Shown: in pieces, positions 20,154-28,996 of the stretch
How positions within the stretch are numbered: the stretch's first letter is position 1
Layout: every line of letters begins with the position of its first letter
Assembly (NCBI RefSeq): GCF_905220995.1
Contig: NZ_CAJNBJ010000018.1
Span: forward strand, 209,506 to 273,505
DNA length: 64,000 bases
DNA from: Nitrospira defluvii
Lineage (GTDB): Bacteria > Nitrospirota > Nitrospiria > Nitrospirales > Nitrospiraceae
Reading direction: 5' to 3'
Program-made: the position numbers and the translations under genes
The notes under the pieces: model-generated
The model's database searches: none
The model's input: only the letters and a program-made list of their open reading frames with translations
Told to the model about the DNA's origin: nothing

Positions 20154-20885
20154 CTACTCCACATATCGTCGTAGCGCGGGAGGGACCGTCCTGCCCACCG
20201 ACTCCAGACTGCCGTCGGCCTCCACCCGCCCGTCCTGCAACACGACCAGTCGATCCGCGCCTTCGATGAAGGGCGAAAACGAACGCAACGCCGCCACCAC
20301 CGTCAAGGGTTGCTGCTGCCGTCGTGCTTCGACATACTGTTTCAGGACCAACACCATGTCCGCATCCAGCCCTGCCACGGGATCGTCCAATAGCAGGACG
20401 TCCGGCTCTAACATCAACGACCGCGCAATGGCCCCACGGCGAATCTCCCCTTGATTGAGCTCAGCGGGAAAGCGGTCCCGCAACGAGGCCAATCCCAATC
20501 GTTCCAACTGCGCCATCACCACCTGCTCTCGTTGACGATCCGGCATCGCCCCTCGATGATACCGCAGCGGTAAGAGCACATTGTTGAAGAGGGTCATGTT
20601 GCTCAGCAACCCCGGCTGTTGCAGCACGGCCCCCACCCGAAGCCGTACCGGGCCGTCGCCTGCCTCCTCAACAGCACTCCAATCCTGTCCTAAGACCATC
20701 ACCTTCCCGGATTGCGGCGGCAAGAGGCCTGCCGCCAACTCGATGGTCAGGCTTTTCCCCGAGCGACTCGGCCCCACCAGCGCAACGAACTGACCCGCCG
20801 TGATCTGTAGGTCCAGTTGCAAGCAGGACGTGCTCCCGGCAAGAGGCGCTCGAACCTGCGCAAAGCTGATGGCTGTCTCGCTCAT
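20154..20885 (-). CDS. mlaF: MlaF-like ABC transporter ATPase
   Basis: 243 aa from the ATG that overlaps the permease stop (ATGA at 20882-20885); a longer start at 21011 would lie inside the permease gene. Walker A is GPSRSGKS and Walker B VLLLDDPVAGLD. The signature segment reads ELNQGEIRRGAIARSL, a degenerate LSGGQ as is common in the MlaF/Ttg2A group. It would energise the MlaE-like permease in the inner membrane. Confidence 0.88.
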   Translation of the reverse strand: MSETAISFAQVRAPLAGSTSCLQLDLQITAGQFVALVGPSRSGKSLTIELAAGLLPPQSGKVMVLGQDWSAVEEAGDGPVRLRVGAVLQQPGLLSNMTLFNNVLLPLRYHRGAMPDRQREQVVMAQLERLGLASLRDRFPAELNQGEIRRGAIARSLMLEPDVLLLDDPVAGLDADMVLVLKQYVEARRQQQPLTVVAALRSFSPFIEGADRLVVLQDGRVEADGSLESVGRTVPPALRRYVE

Positions 20886-21661
20886 AAATAGAGCGGCACC
20901 GTCACGACAACATCCACCAGCAGACACAACACGAACGAATTGATCATCGCCCGGGTCGTTTGTTGCGGCACTTCCGTATAGGAAGACCGCACCGCTAGGC
21001 CATGGTAACAACAGACCGCCGCGACGGCTGATCCGAATCCGAACCCCTTGATCGCCGTCATCAACAAGTCGGTCGTCGACAACGCCCGAGTAACACTTTC
21101 GACGAATGCAGAAAAAGGAATCGTCAGTTGCGCGTCGGCGACCAGGTATCCGCCGAACACCGCCACGACGTCAAAGTAGAACGTCAGGCACAGCATCGAG
21201 AGCACCATGCCGACCATACGAGGCATAATGACGAATTGGCTGATGGGAATTCCCATGAGTCGGAGCGCGACCACTTCCCGCGTCACCGACATGTTGCCCA
21301 GTTCGGTCGCGATGGCCGTGCCCGATCGCCCGACGACGATGAAGGCGGTGATCAAGGGACCGAGCTCCCGAATCACCGTGACCACGATGATGCTGCCCAC
21401 CAGTCCGCCAGCCCCGAGCTTGGGAAGCTGTGTCCCGGCCTGCGTCACAATGATGATGCCGAGCAAGAGCGCAATGACGCTGGTCACGGGCAGCGCGTCG
21501 ACACCCGTGAAGAGAATCTGACGGATCAACACCCGCAGCGTTTCCCGCCGCCCCTGTCGCGCCGGTGATACCAGATCCAATACCGCTTGTGTGAAAAGCG
21601 TGGCCAACGCCGCCAGGTAGGCATATCCGGCTATGGTCTTCCGTCCTACCCACTCGATCAT
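20882..21661 (-). CDS. mlaE: MlaE-like ABC transporter permease
   Basis: 259 aa from M at 21661 (an in-frame start exists at 21694). About five or six hydrophobic helices are seen. The family segment is clear: TQLPKLGAGGLVGSIIVVTV followed by RELGPLITAFIVVGRSGTAI and ATELGNMSVTREVVALRLMG, which is the MlaE/YrbE hallmark. It is first gene of a four-gene minus-strand operon (permease, ATPase, MCE protein, TPR lipoprotein). MlaC homologues are not here but at 34.7 and 56.8 kb. Confidence 0.92.
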   Translation of the reverse strand: MIEWVGRKTIAGYAYLAALATLFTQAVLDLVSPARQGRRETLRVLIRQILFTGVDALPVTSVIALLLGIIIVTQAGTQLPKLGAGGLVGSIIVVTVIRELGPLITAFIVVGRSGTAIATELGNMSVTREVVALRLMGIPISQFVIMPRMVGMVLSMLCLTFYFDVVAVFGGYLVADAQLTIPFSAFVESVTRALSTTDLLMTAIKGFGFGSAVAAVCCYHGLAVRSSYTEVPQQTTRAMINSFVLCLLVDVVVTVPLYL

Positions 21662-21878
21662 CGGGTGTGCGCGGCCTCCCCCACGTCGCAGCATGCACCG
21701 AGCGCCTTGCGTCCGCGCCTGGCGTCACGGCGAAATTGTAGGGAAGCACCACACGTAAAGCAACGAGGCCAGCCCCGGCAGGCGTCACGAGGCGGACGGG
21801 TGAGATATGGGATCTGCGACCTGATCAGGATCTGAACAATGGACGCGGAAGAAAGAGGGAGCACATCTCGATGAAGGG

Positions 21879-22211
21879 TTACGAGACGGGCCGATGCTTG
21901 ATGACGAACTGCTGGATGCGGTGGAGTTGCGGAGGGCGCATCACCACAAACTCGATTCCGACCTCGCCCCCGCGCGCCCATCGGACCACCGCCTCGTCCA
22001 CGCGGACCGGCCACTCCAGCCCGTCCGTAAGGAACAGCGAGAGCCGCAGGCGAAAACCAGGTGGCATGACATGCTCCGATCGTGCCATACAGCCGGTGAA
22101 GGACACATCGAGCATTTCCGCTACCCCGTCGACCTCATCCTCCCCGATAAACTCCAGGCGACAATCGGTAGCGACCCGACGAGACTTGCGCAGCGTGTTC
22201 GTCTGTTCCAC
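21879..22211 (-). CDS. PilZ-domain protein
   Basis: 110 aa from a GTG start at 22211, preceded by AGGGGAGG about 5 nt away; the longer open frame upstream is not supported. The c-di-GMP-binding signature is complete: RKSRR (RxxxR) and DVSFTG (DxSxxG) about 35 residues later. The C-terminal strand reads VRWARGGEVGIEFV. A single-domain PilZ protein would act as a soluble c-di-GMP sensor. It is tandem with another PilZ gene. Confidence 0.82.
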   Translation of the reverse strand: MEQTNTLRKSRRVATDCRLEFIGEDEVDGVAEMLDVSFTGCMARSEHVMPPGFRLRLSLFLTDGLEWPVRVDEAVVRWARGGEVGIEFVVMRPPQLHRIQQFVIKHRPVS

Positions 22212-22245
22212 GCACCCCTCCCCTCTCACTGCCGAATCCTGCGGC

Positions 22246-22626
22246 CTACAAGCCCCCAACGGAAGCGACCGCCACGAATTGACGCAAGCGAGCCTGTTCG
22301 ACCGTTCCCATGGACACGAACTCCACACCAAAACAGGCATCGCCCCCCCAACGCACCAACGCCAGATCCACAGCGGTAGGCGACGACTCTCCCGGCAACA
22401 GCAAAATGAGCGACATCGCATCCCCCACCTTCACGCCCACGTCGCTGGTGATTTTGCAGCCACCTGGCGAGAGGTTAAGAATCACGCCCTCGCCCTCCAC
22501 ATCACCATTAAAACTGGTGGTCGGGGCAAACGGTGCGAAGGAGAGCAGGCAACCAGGCGGCGCCAGACGCCGTTGATGCTGACGCAACTCCTTCTGAGCG
22601 GGGGCAAGCTTGTCGGATTGATCCAT
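22246..22626 (-). CDS. PilZ-domain protein
   Basis: 126 aa. RQHQR (RxxxR) and NLSPGG (NxSxxG) give the c-di-GMP site, and VRWGGDACFGVEFV is the conserved final strand. It lies 34 nt upstream of the previous PilZ gene on the same strand, and the LpxL-type gene is 145 nt farther up. Sequence similarity to its neighbour is moderate, which suggests old duplication. Confidence 0.85.
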   Translation of the reverse strand: MDQSDKLAPAQKELRQHQRRLAPPGCLLSFAPFAPTTSFNGDVEGEGVILNLSPGGCKITSDVGVKVGDAMSLILLLPGESSPTAVDLALVRWGGDACFGVEFVSMGTVEQARLRQFVAVASVGGL

Positions 22627-22771
22627 AACGGAACGGATGATGCGATCGTCTGTAAGATGCAGCAGGGTCAGTATATCGCAGGAGGGAGCAGTCGCCGAGT
22701 ACTTCGCGAGAATTCACCAGCGTCTCGCCGGTGAGCCTCGCTGCAGGCTCAGTCGGGACCTGCGGTACTCC

Positions 22772-23710
22772 CTACCGCCTGTAGAGCGGCGGCTCACCGG
22801 GAGGACGACTCTTGAAGCGGCGATGTTGCCAGAAATATTGCTCCGGCACCCGACGAACGGCATCTTCAATCAAGCGATTGATCCGTGTGGCATCCTCGAT
22901 CATTTCTCCCGACGGAAACTGATCCAAGGCCTGCCCGACTTCGATGTCATACCCGGATCCATCAGCTCGTCGATAGTAGAAACAGGGAACCACCGCCGCG
23001 CCACTGACCTTGGCCAGTCTGGAGGTGGCAGTCAATGATGCGGCCGGCACCCCGAAGAACGGAGCAAAGACACTGCGCTTGGTACCCGCGTCGATGTCCG
23101 GGGCGTACCAAACCACCTGATTTCTCGCCAACGCGCGGAGGATGCCCCGCATATCACGGTGTTGAATCAGGTCTGAATAGTATCGGCTCCGGCAGCGATT
23201 GGCGATCATGTCCGCCACGATATCGTTTTGGGGCCGATAGACGATGGCGACTGGTTGCTCCAGGGCCATAAATCGTCCGGCCAGTTCGGCCGAATGTAAA
23301 TGTGCCCCGCAGAGCAATACCCCTCGCCCGGCCTGGAGCGCCTCCCGAAGATGGTCCAACCCCTTGATCGTATATTCGCAATGCTCCCGAGGGTCCTTTG
23401 CCCACCAGGCCATCGCGATTTCCAACACTCCCATTCCCATGGACTCGAAACAGTGCAACGCAACCGCGTTCCGTTCATCCGGCGTCTGTCCGGGGAAACA
23501 GAGCTTCAGGTTGACCCGCACGATCTCCCGCCGCTTGGTGAGCAGGCCATGCAACAACCGTCCACACTGTCGTCCAAACGCCAGTTGTGACCGGTAGGGA
23601 AGCCAGGACAGCAACCGAAACAGAGCAATGCCGACCCAGGTGGGCCAATACATGGGGTGGTAGGGACTGCGCGGCTGGCGCCGAGTATGTGGGGTCTGTG
23701 TCCTAGACAT
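22772..23710 (-). CDS. LpxL/HtrB-family lysophospholipid (lipid A) acyltransferase
   Basis: 312 aa. An N-terminal hydrophobic anchor (around PTWVGIALFRLLSWLP) precedes the acyltransferase core. The HxxxxE-type motif is in CGAHLHSAELAGRF, and other family marks are DIDAGTKRSVFAPFFG and, near the end, YFWQHRRFKSRPPGE. Such enzymes add a secondary acyl chain to lipid A at the inner-membrane inner face, so the organism makes LPS. Exact acyl specificity cannot be read. Confidence 0.92.
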   Translation of the reverse strand: MSRTQTPHTRRQPRSPYHPMYWPTWVGIALFRLLSWLPYRSQLAFGRQCGRLLHGLLTKRREIVRVNLKLCFPGQTPDERNAVALHCFESMGMGVLEIAMAWWAKDPREHCEYTIKGLDHLREALQAGRGVLLCGAHLHSAELAGRFMALEQPVAIVYRPQNDIVADMIANRCRSRYYSDLIQHRDMRGILRALARNQVVWYAPDIDAGTKRSVFAPFFGVPAASLTATSRLAKVSGAAVVPCFYYRRADGSGYDIEVGQALDQFPSGEMIEDATRINRLIEDAVRRVPEQYFWQHRRFKSRPPGEPPLYRR

Positions 23711-23857
23711 GGGAATGGGGAGGCCATTGTATGGAAACGGAGCGGCGAGCGCAATCTCGAAGGAGGCTGGGACGCGGTATACGCGATTGAACGAGGAGCC
23801 GCACCAACCAAGCCGATCGGCACCTGCATGATCAGAGGCGGCAACCAGGCAGTGGCG

Positions 23858-24238
23858 CTAGGAGGTGGGCTTCGTCGCGAGCGTGATAAACTTCCGCAGC
23901 CGCATTTCAGCCACCGACGACAGATTGACAAACTCCAATCCGTACACCTGCTCCCGCTCCCATCGCACTGTGGCTTCCTCAACCGTCATCGGCGACACCT
24001 GATTCGGCAGGGAAAGACTGACCGACAGCCTATCACCCCGCTGAATCCCCGCTTCGCTCATGACTTTGGCCCCCCTCATCGACACGTCAAACACGACACC
24101 GATGCCATCGCCGCCGCGACCGAGCCATTTGGCCAAGCCCAAGCGCGACAACGAGCAGACGAATGGTGCCGGCACGCGTAACCTGGGATGCTGACGCAAG
24201 TCGACGGAAAACTGTTCCTGCCCCGTAGTGCCACTCAT
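23858..24238 (-). CDS. PilZ-domain protein
   Basis: 126 aa. RQHPR (RxxxR) and DVSMRG (DxSxxG) are intact, followed by VRWEREQVYGLEFV. It is the third single-domain PilZ protein within 2.4 kb, with the acyltransferase gene between it and the other two. No GGDEF or EAL protein is encoded in the window, so the c-di-GMP source is elsewhere. Confidence 0.85.
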   Translation of the reverse strand: MSGTTGQEQFSVDLRQHPRLRVPAPFVCSLSRLGLAKWLGRGGDGIGVVFDVSMRGAKVMSEAGIQRGDRLSVSLSLPNQVSPMTVEEATVRWEREQVYGLEFVNLSSVAEMRLRKFITLATKPTS

Positions 24239-24402
24239 ACGTACCCTCCCGTATGTCTAGTGGTCACTCTATCGCACGGGACGCGGTTCCGAAAATAAAT
24301 TGACGAAATCGACCGATGACCATGGAGGACACGGACCGTGAGACGGTGAGACAGGCACGGATCGTCCTCGTGACCAATCCGTGTCCCGGCACGTCCAAAA
24401 GC

Positions 24403-24762
24403 TTACGGCCGGCGCTTGCTTCGTTGTTGCACGGTTTCTGCGCACGTGGGGGAGAGGTCCTGCGTATGCGCCTTCAAGCACTGGGCTATTCTGCCCTCCC
24501 CCGGTTTGACGTTCGCACACAGTCGCGTGACATCCTCGGCGCAGGCTTTCCTCCCCGGACGACCACCCCGCCTCCGTTCTTCAGCTCCCGCCCCGTTTGC
24601 ATCGGATGGCGCGGAGGATACCGCCGGTGCATCCTGCCCAGACGGAGTAGCCGCATCGCCGGCCGACCAGGCGACACCGCTTGCTCCCGATATCCCAAGC
24701 ACGACGCCACCCAAGAGCCCCACCAACCTGCATATTCCCTGTTTCGCGCATTCGATTCGCAT
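24403..24762 (-). CDS. Secreted Cys-rich protein (GLG1-type cysteine-rich repeat)
   Basis: 119 aa from the ATG at 24762 (AAGGGAG upstream); a longer frame from 24852 is not supported. A signal peptide (LVGLLGGVVLGISGASGVAW) is followed by an Ala/Ser-rich linker, a basic run (RRRGGRPGRK) and one Cys-rich unit: ACAEDVTRLCANVKPGEGRI then QCLKAH and TCAETV. The spacing resembles the GLG1-type cysteine-rich repeat that occurs in small bacterial periplasmic proteins. Role unknown. Confidence 0.7.
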   Translation of the reverse strand: MRIECAKQGICRLVGLLGGVVLGISGASGVAWSAGDAATPSGQDAPAVSSAPSDANGAGAEERRRGGRPGRKACAEDVTRLCANVKPGEGRIAQCLKAHTQDLSPTCAETVQQRSKRRP

Positions 24763-24955
24763 ACACACTCCCTTCGATGCTGGATGACAACCTTGACTCG
24801 CCGCAACCGGTCCAGTCGTGAGGTCAACGGCCTCTGCTCCCCTCTGCTTCACTCAACGCCTCCCCGCACCAACGGTTGACGGACATATGGGCACCACATA
24901 GCGGCCGCCGGCTCCCTCTCCCTTCACACCCGTCCCGAATACCCAGGTCGACCTC

Positions 24956-24984
24956 TTGCGAAATCCCGCCTGCTTATCTATTCT
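24956..24984 (+). promoter_or_regulatory. Promoter placed for a leaderless desaturase mRNA
   Basis: TTGCGA at 24956-24961, a 17-nt spacer, and TATTCT at 24979-24984. Only 6 nt (AGCGGG) separate the -10 box from the ATG at 24991, so transcription would begin at or next to the A of the start codon. Confidence 0.45.
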
Positions 24985-24990
24985 AGCGGG

Positions 24991-25860
24991 ATGCAACAAG
25001 CCTCCCCGAACTCCGTTCCAGCCCACATCGTCCACCGGGTTCATCATAAATTCTGGACCTACCTGCTCTTCTGGTCGGTCGTGGCTGGTTCCGTCATTGC
25101 CGTCCCCGGTTATGGACTGCTGTACGGCTATTCGTGGTTGGATTGGACCATGTTCGCCGTTCTCTATGTGGTCACCGGGCTAGGGATCACGGTCGGGTAC
25201 CACCGGCTGTTGACTCATCGTAGTTTCGAATGTCCAGACTGGGTCAAAGCCTGTCTCTTGATCGCCGGTGGATGGGCCCTGCAGAATTCCGGCGCAAAAT
25301 GGACCGCCGACCACTTACGCCATCACGCGCATTGCGACGACCCGCAAGATCCCTACAACGCCAAACGGGGATTCTGGTATAGCCACTGCGGATGGTTGCT
25401 GGACCCTATTCCCTGCAATGACGAGCGATTCGGCTCTCGCGTGATGCAGGACCAGGTCGCCATGTGGCAACACCGGAACTACGCAACCATCGTCCTGATC
25501 GGCCTGGCACTGCCCTTTGTCGTCGGTTTTCTTCATAACGGCTGGCAGGGAGGCATCGGCGGATTCATGTTGGCAGGGGTCGGACGTACCTTTGCCGTGC
25601 TGAACTCCACATTCTGCATCAATTCCGTCTGTCACATTTGGGGCGATCAGCCGTATGGGACAGCCGATTCAAGCCGCAACTCCTGGCTCGTCTCCCTGCT
25701 CACGTTCGGCGAGGGCTATCACAACTATCACCACACGTACCCGAGCGATTATCGCAACGGTCCGCTCTGGTACAACTTCGATCCGTCGAAGTGGCTTATC
25801 TTCACCCTGTCGAAGCTGGGACTTGCCTCGTCACTCCGGACGGCCTCCTCGAACACGTGA
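24991..25860 (+). CDS. Acyl-CoA/fatty-acid desaturase (delta-9 type)
   Basis: 289 aa membrane di-iron enzyme. The three histidine boxes are HRLLTHRSF, HLRHHAHCD and HNYHHTYPSD, with WGDQPYG between the second and third. Hydrophobic pairs lie before box 1 (about residues 25-65) and in the middle (about 165-205). It introduces a cis double bond into saturated acyl chains, adjusting membrane fluidity. No ribosome-binding site is visible; the promoter abuts the ATG. The neighbours downstream are RNA-binding and ribosome-rescue genes. Confidence 0.92.
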   Translation: MQQASPNSVPAHIVHRVHHKFWTYLLFWSVVAGSVIAVPGYGLLYGYSWLDWTMFAVLYVVTGLGITVGYHRLLTHRSFECPDWVKACLLIAGGWALQNSGAKWTADHLRHHAHCDDPQDPYNAKRGFWYSHCGWLLDPIPCNDERFGSRVMQDQVAMWQHRNYATIVLIGLALPFVVGFLHNGWQGGIGGFMLAGVGRTFAVLNSTFCINSVCHIWGDQPYGTADSSRNSWLVSLLTFGEGYHNYHHTYPSDYRNGPLWYNFDPSKWLIFTLSKLGLASSLRTASSNT

Positions 25861-26172
25861 TCCGCCCGCATCCGATGTTGCCGGTTCCACGCCCTGTTGC
25901 ACGACCACATCATGCCCCGAATAAGCGAACCGCCCCTCGTTGACAGCTCTAGCAATCTCACAGGACATCTGGTAGGATGCTGTGTGCGCTTATGACGGGC
26001 CACATAAGTTCACATCACTAAACGGCCCATCACCGATATTGTTTGTTAGCGAGCAGTTGATCGGAAGTCAGACCCAAGTCGCCTCAATCATTGCGCCTTC
26101 GGCCCGCTCATTCCCCTCATCCCTCTGTTCTCGTGTCGCCGACAATGTCATTTTTCAAAAGGAGAGACCCCT
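25861..26172 (+). promoter_or_regulatory. Intergenic region with long leader before the RRM gene
   Basis: About 310 nt without a supportable gene. TTGACA occurs at 25940-25945 and TAGGAT at 25973-25978, but 27 nt apart, so they do not make one standard promoter. If TAGGAT is the -10 box, the mRNA leader is near 190 nt, a length reminiscent of cold-shock RNA-binding genes. I saw no clear terminator or riboswitch. Confidence 0.3.
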
Positions 26173-26487
26173 ATGGGTACTAAATTGTATGTCGGCGGAC
26201 TGCCGTATGCTGCCACTGAATCGCAACTGAACGACTTGTTTTCGGCTCACGGCACCGTCGAATCGGCGCGCGTAATCACGGACAAGTTTACCGGACAATC
26301 ACGCGGCTTCGGCTTCGTGGAAATGTCGACCGAGGACGAGGCGAAGGCAGCCATCACGGCCTTGAACGGTTCGGACATGGGCGGACGCCAACTTACCGTC
26401 AATGAAGCGAAACCGCAGGAGTCCCGTTCTGGTGGCGGCGGTGGACGTTTCGGCGGCGGTGACCGAGGCGGACGGTCCCGCTTCTAG
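26173..26487 (+). CDS. RRM-type RNA-binding protein with Gly/Arg tail
   Basis: 104 aa. One RNA-recognition motif: RNP2 LYVGGL at residues 4-9 and RNP1 RGFGFVEM near residue 46. The acidic EDEAKAAITALNG helix follows. The C-terminus is a short Gly/Arg-rich tail (GGGGRFGGGDRGGRSRF). This matches the bacterial/cyanobacterial Rbp family, which binds single-stranded RNA and is often cold-induced. AAAGGAGAG lies before the ATG and a strong terminator follows. Confidence 0.93.
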   Translation: MGTKLYVGGLPYAATESQLNDLFSAHGTVESARVITDKFTGQSRGFGFVEMSTEDEAKAAITALNGSDMGGRQLTVNEAKPQESRSGGGGGRFGGGDRGGRSRF

Positions 26488-26514
26488 TCAGCGACGAACA
26501 TCGTTTGGGCTCTG

Positions 26515-26549
26515 AAGGGGCGCGTCATCCGACGCGCCCCTTCCTTTTT
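26515..26549 (+). terminator. Rho-independent terminator
   Basis: A 12-bp stem (26515-26526 with 26531-26542) with loop ATCC is followed by CCTTTTT. It ends the RRM gene and is only 15 nt from the convergent arfB stop. Confidence 0.9.
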
Positions 26550-26563
26550 AGACCGCCGTCGCA

Positions 26564-26980
26564 TCACTCATGGTCGGGCCTTCCACGCAATGCTTTCAGC
26601 CGCCCCCGTTGTGTCTTTTCCTCCACACGTCGCTTCTTGGCCCCTTGCGGCGGTTTGGTCTGACGCCGCGACGGGCGTGAAATTGTTACGTGCCGGATCA
26701 TCTCTCGCAGACGGTCCAAAGCCAGCTCGCGATTGCGCTCCTGACTTCGTGAGTCCTGCGCCTTAATGATGATGACGCCCTCGCGGGAAATACGATGGTC
26801 GCGCAACGCCAGCAGACGCTCCTTGTAGGCAGGAGGAAGGGATGAGCCCCGGATATCGAAACGAAGATGGATCGCGGACGAGACCTTATTGACATGTTGT
26901 CCGCCCGCGCCTTGCGCGCGCACAGCCGTCAGTTCGATGTCGTCGTCCGGAATCGTCACGTGAGCCGAAATAAAGAACAT
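26564..26980 (-). CDS. arfB: Alternative ribosome-rescue factor ArfB (YaeJ-type peptidyl-tRNA hydrolase)
   Basis: 138 aa. The catalytic GGQ loop is in [20 protein letters not shown] (GGQ at 26-28), close to the N-terminus as in ArfB rather than RF1/RF2. The basic C-terminal tail ([20 protein letters not shown] onward) would enter the mRNA channel of stalled ribosomes. It hydrolyses peptidyl-tRNA on non-stop complexes. It is convergent with the RRM gene. Confidence 0.92.
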   Translation of the reverse strand: MFFISAHVTIPDDDIELTAVRAQGAGGQHVNKVSSAIHLRFDIRGSSLPPAYKERLLALRDHRISREGVIIIKAQDSRSQERNRELALDRLREMIRHVTISRPSRRQTKPPQGAKKRRVEEKTQRGRLKALRGRPDHE

Positions 26981-27103
26981 CTCTATCGACCCCCTTGGTC
27001 TCAGGAACGTACTCGGGCCAGACCAGAGGAGTCAACTCTTCGGCCAAGCGATGGTTACGAGGAGCAGACCCTTCGCTGAATGGACCGGGCCGGAGGCTTC
27101 CGA

Positions 27104-27133
27104 TTGGATCTGCGTACAAGAACCGGTTATTAT
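27104..27133 (+). promoter_or_regulatory. Candidate promoter for the sensor kinase gene
   Basis: TTGGAT at 27104-27109, an 18-nt spacer, and TATTAT at 27128-27133, about 40 nt before the chosen ATG. Confidence 0.4.
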
Positions 27134-27174
27134 ATCTAAGGTGTTACCCGCAGGCGGCCAGTCCGAACAGACCC

Positions 27175-28965
27175 ATGAGCAACCGCGTGAACCACATGGT
27201 ATCGCAGGCAGACGCCCCCCCACATCGCAGCAGATGGACCGGCAGGATCCTCCCGATACTGCTCGTGCTCTGCTTCCTCATCGCCACCGCGTTGGGGCTG
27301 TATGCCTTATCCTTCCTTCGCTCCATGCTGGTCATGGAGCGAGGCCAGGAGCTCGCGAGAAACGCGGCTGCCGTCGCGGATACGCTCGATCGTATCCTCT
27401 TCGAACGGTTCGGTGATATTCAATTGTTTGCGAACGACGGCATCCTCCGGAACGGCGCCCGGGATGAACAGCACCGCAGGCTTCTCCACTACAAGCAGCT
27501 GTACTGGTACTACTCCTGGTTGGGTGTGGCCGATGCCGAGGGCCATGTCATTGCCGCGACAGATTCGCTTGCCCCGGCCAGCATCACCGCACTCCCTCCC
27601 GACGCGCTTGAGTTCGTACGTCGGACAGGAACCATATACGTGGATAAGGTCCCCTCGACTGCGGGCCCGGCGCGGCAGAATGCCGTTGGATTCATGGCCC
27701 CACTCTATGGACCTCAAGGAACGTTTCGTGGAGCCGTGGCGTCGTACGTCCCGATTGAGAATCTCAAGACCATCTTCGACCAGGAAGGGAGGCTGCGATA
27801 CGGCCGGGATATCTATGACTGGCTCCTGCTCACCCGTGACGGCGTCATCCTCAGTGAAAAACACCTTCTGAACGGCACTGCGGGGGAACCCCTGAAACTG
27901 GACATCCCCTCCGTGGGCAAAGCGGCTGCCAACCGCGATCAACCGGGCTTTGTCGAGGAGACGCATCACCGCCGAGGGGATTCCGTCGTCACCGGCTACG
28001 CCTCAACCAGGGGGTATCACAATTTTGCCGGGCTCGACTGGATCGTACTGTTCCGCCAAACCCACGAACAGGTCTATGCGCCGGTCGACCGACTCCTCTG
28101 GACAGTGGGCGGAGTGGGCCTCCTGGTGATCCTGCCGTTGACGGGATTCGGTATCTGGGTCTCGTGGCAACTGGGACGGGAACGTAACAGGTTGCTCCTC
28201 ACGCAGCACACCTTGGAAAAGTCCGTGACGGAACTGGGGCGATCCAATGCCGATCTCCAACAATTTGCGTATGTCGCCTCGCACGATCTCCAAGAGCCGC
28301 TCCGCATGGTCAGCAGCTACACCCAACTCATCGCAAAACGGTACCGAGGAAAACTCGACGCGGATGCGGATGAATTCATCGGATACGCCGTCGACGGGGC
28401 GACCCGCATGCAAAAGCTCATTCAGGATCTCCTGACCTATTCCCGTCTCAGCACGATGGCACGGGAGTTCGAACCGGCCCCGATGGGGGCGGTGCTGAAC
28501 TGTGCCCTGGACAACATGGTAAACGCCGTGAAGGAAAGCCACGCCGTGATCACCCACGACCGGCTGCCGACGGTACGGGGCGACGCCCAGCAGTTGGCGC
28601 ACGTCTTCCAGAACCTGCTGAGCAATGCCATTAAGTTCAGCGGGAACGCACCCCCCCGCATTCACATCTCCGCCCGGCGGGAGGGGGAGGAGTGGCGGTT
28701 TTCGGTACAAGATGAGGGAATCGGTATCGACCCCCAATACGCGGGCCGCATCTTCGTCATTTTCCAAAGGCTTCACACCAGAGCGGAGTATCCGGGCACG
28801 GGAATCGGCCTAGCGATCTGCAAAAAGATCATCGAACGCCACGGCGGACACATCTGGGTGGAGTCAGAACTCGGGAAAGGCGCCACTTTCTGGTTCAGCA
28901 TTCCCGACCCTGCGCAGGCCCCATCAGCCGTTCACCACACACGCGAAGCCGCATTGTCCGAGTGA
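27175..28965 (+). CDS. Membrane sensor histidine kinase (extracytoplasmic Cache-like sensor)
   Basis: 596 aa from the ATG at 27175; the open frame begins at 26995 but that part overlaps the promoter. Two membrane helices (about 25-45, [20 protein letters not shown]; about 312-332, [18 protein letters not shown]) flank a periplasmic region of about 265 residues that resembles a Cache domain. Then come the HisKA segment ([20 protein letters not shown], phospho-His) and HATPase boxes N ([11 protein letters not shown]), G1 (DEGIGIDP) and G2 ([12 protein letters not shown]). It closely resembles kinases paired with Rcp1-like regulators, and such a regulator is the next gene. Confidence 0.88.
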   Translation: MSNRVNHMVSQADAPPHRSRWTGRILPILLVLCFLIATALGLYALSFLRSMLVMERGQELARNAAAVADTLDRILFERFGDIQLFANDGILRNGARDEQHRRLLHYKQLYWYYSWLGVADAEGHVIAATDSLAPASITALPPDALEFVRRTGTIYVDKVPSTAGPARQNAVGFMAPLYGPQGTFRGAVASYVPIENLKTIFDQEGRLRYGRDIYDWLLLTRDGVILSEKHLLNGTAGEPLKLDIPSVGKAAANRDQPGFVEETHHRRGDSVVTGYASTRGYHNFAGLDWIVLFRQTHEQVYAPVDRLLWTVGGVGLLVILPLTGFGIWVSWQLGRERNRLLLTQHTLEKSVTELGRSNADLQQFAYVASHDLQEPLRMVSSYTQLIAKRYRGKLDADADEFIGYAVDGATRMQKLIQDLLTYSRLSTMAREFEPAPMGAVLNCALDNMVNAVKESHAVITHDRLPTVRGDAQQLAHVFQNLLSNAIKFSGNAPPRIHISARREGEEWRFSVQDEGIGIDPQYAGRIFVIFQRLHTRAEYPGTGIGLAICKKIIERHGGHIWVESELGKGATFWFSIPDPAQAPSAVHHTREAALSE

Positions 28966-28996
28966 ATTCGCGACAGCACGCAAAGGAGTATTGCCC

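Noticed and set aside
25940..25978. TTGACA plus TAGGAT as one promoter of the RRM gene
   Set aside because: Spacing is 27 nt, far outside the 16-19 nt range.
26995..27174. 60-residue N-terminal extension of the 27.2 kb kinase
   Set aside because: It would cover the -35/-10 boxes at 27104-27133 and does not look like a signal or domain; the ATG at 27175 just precedes the first membrane helix.
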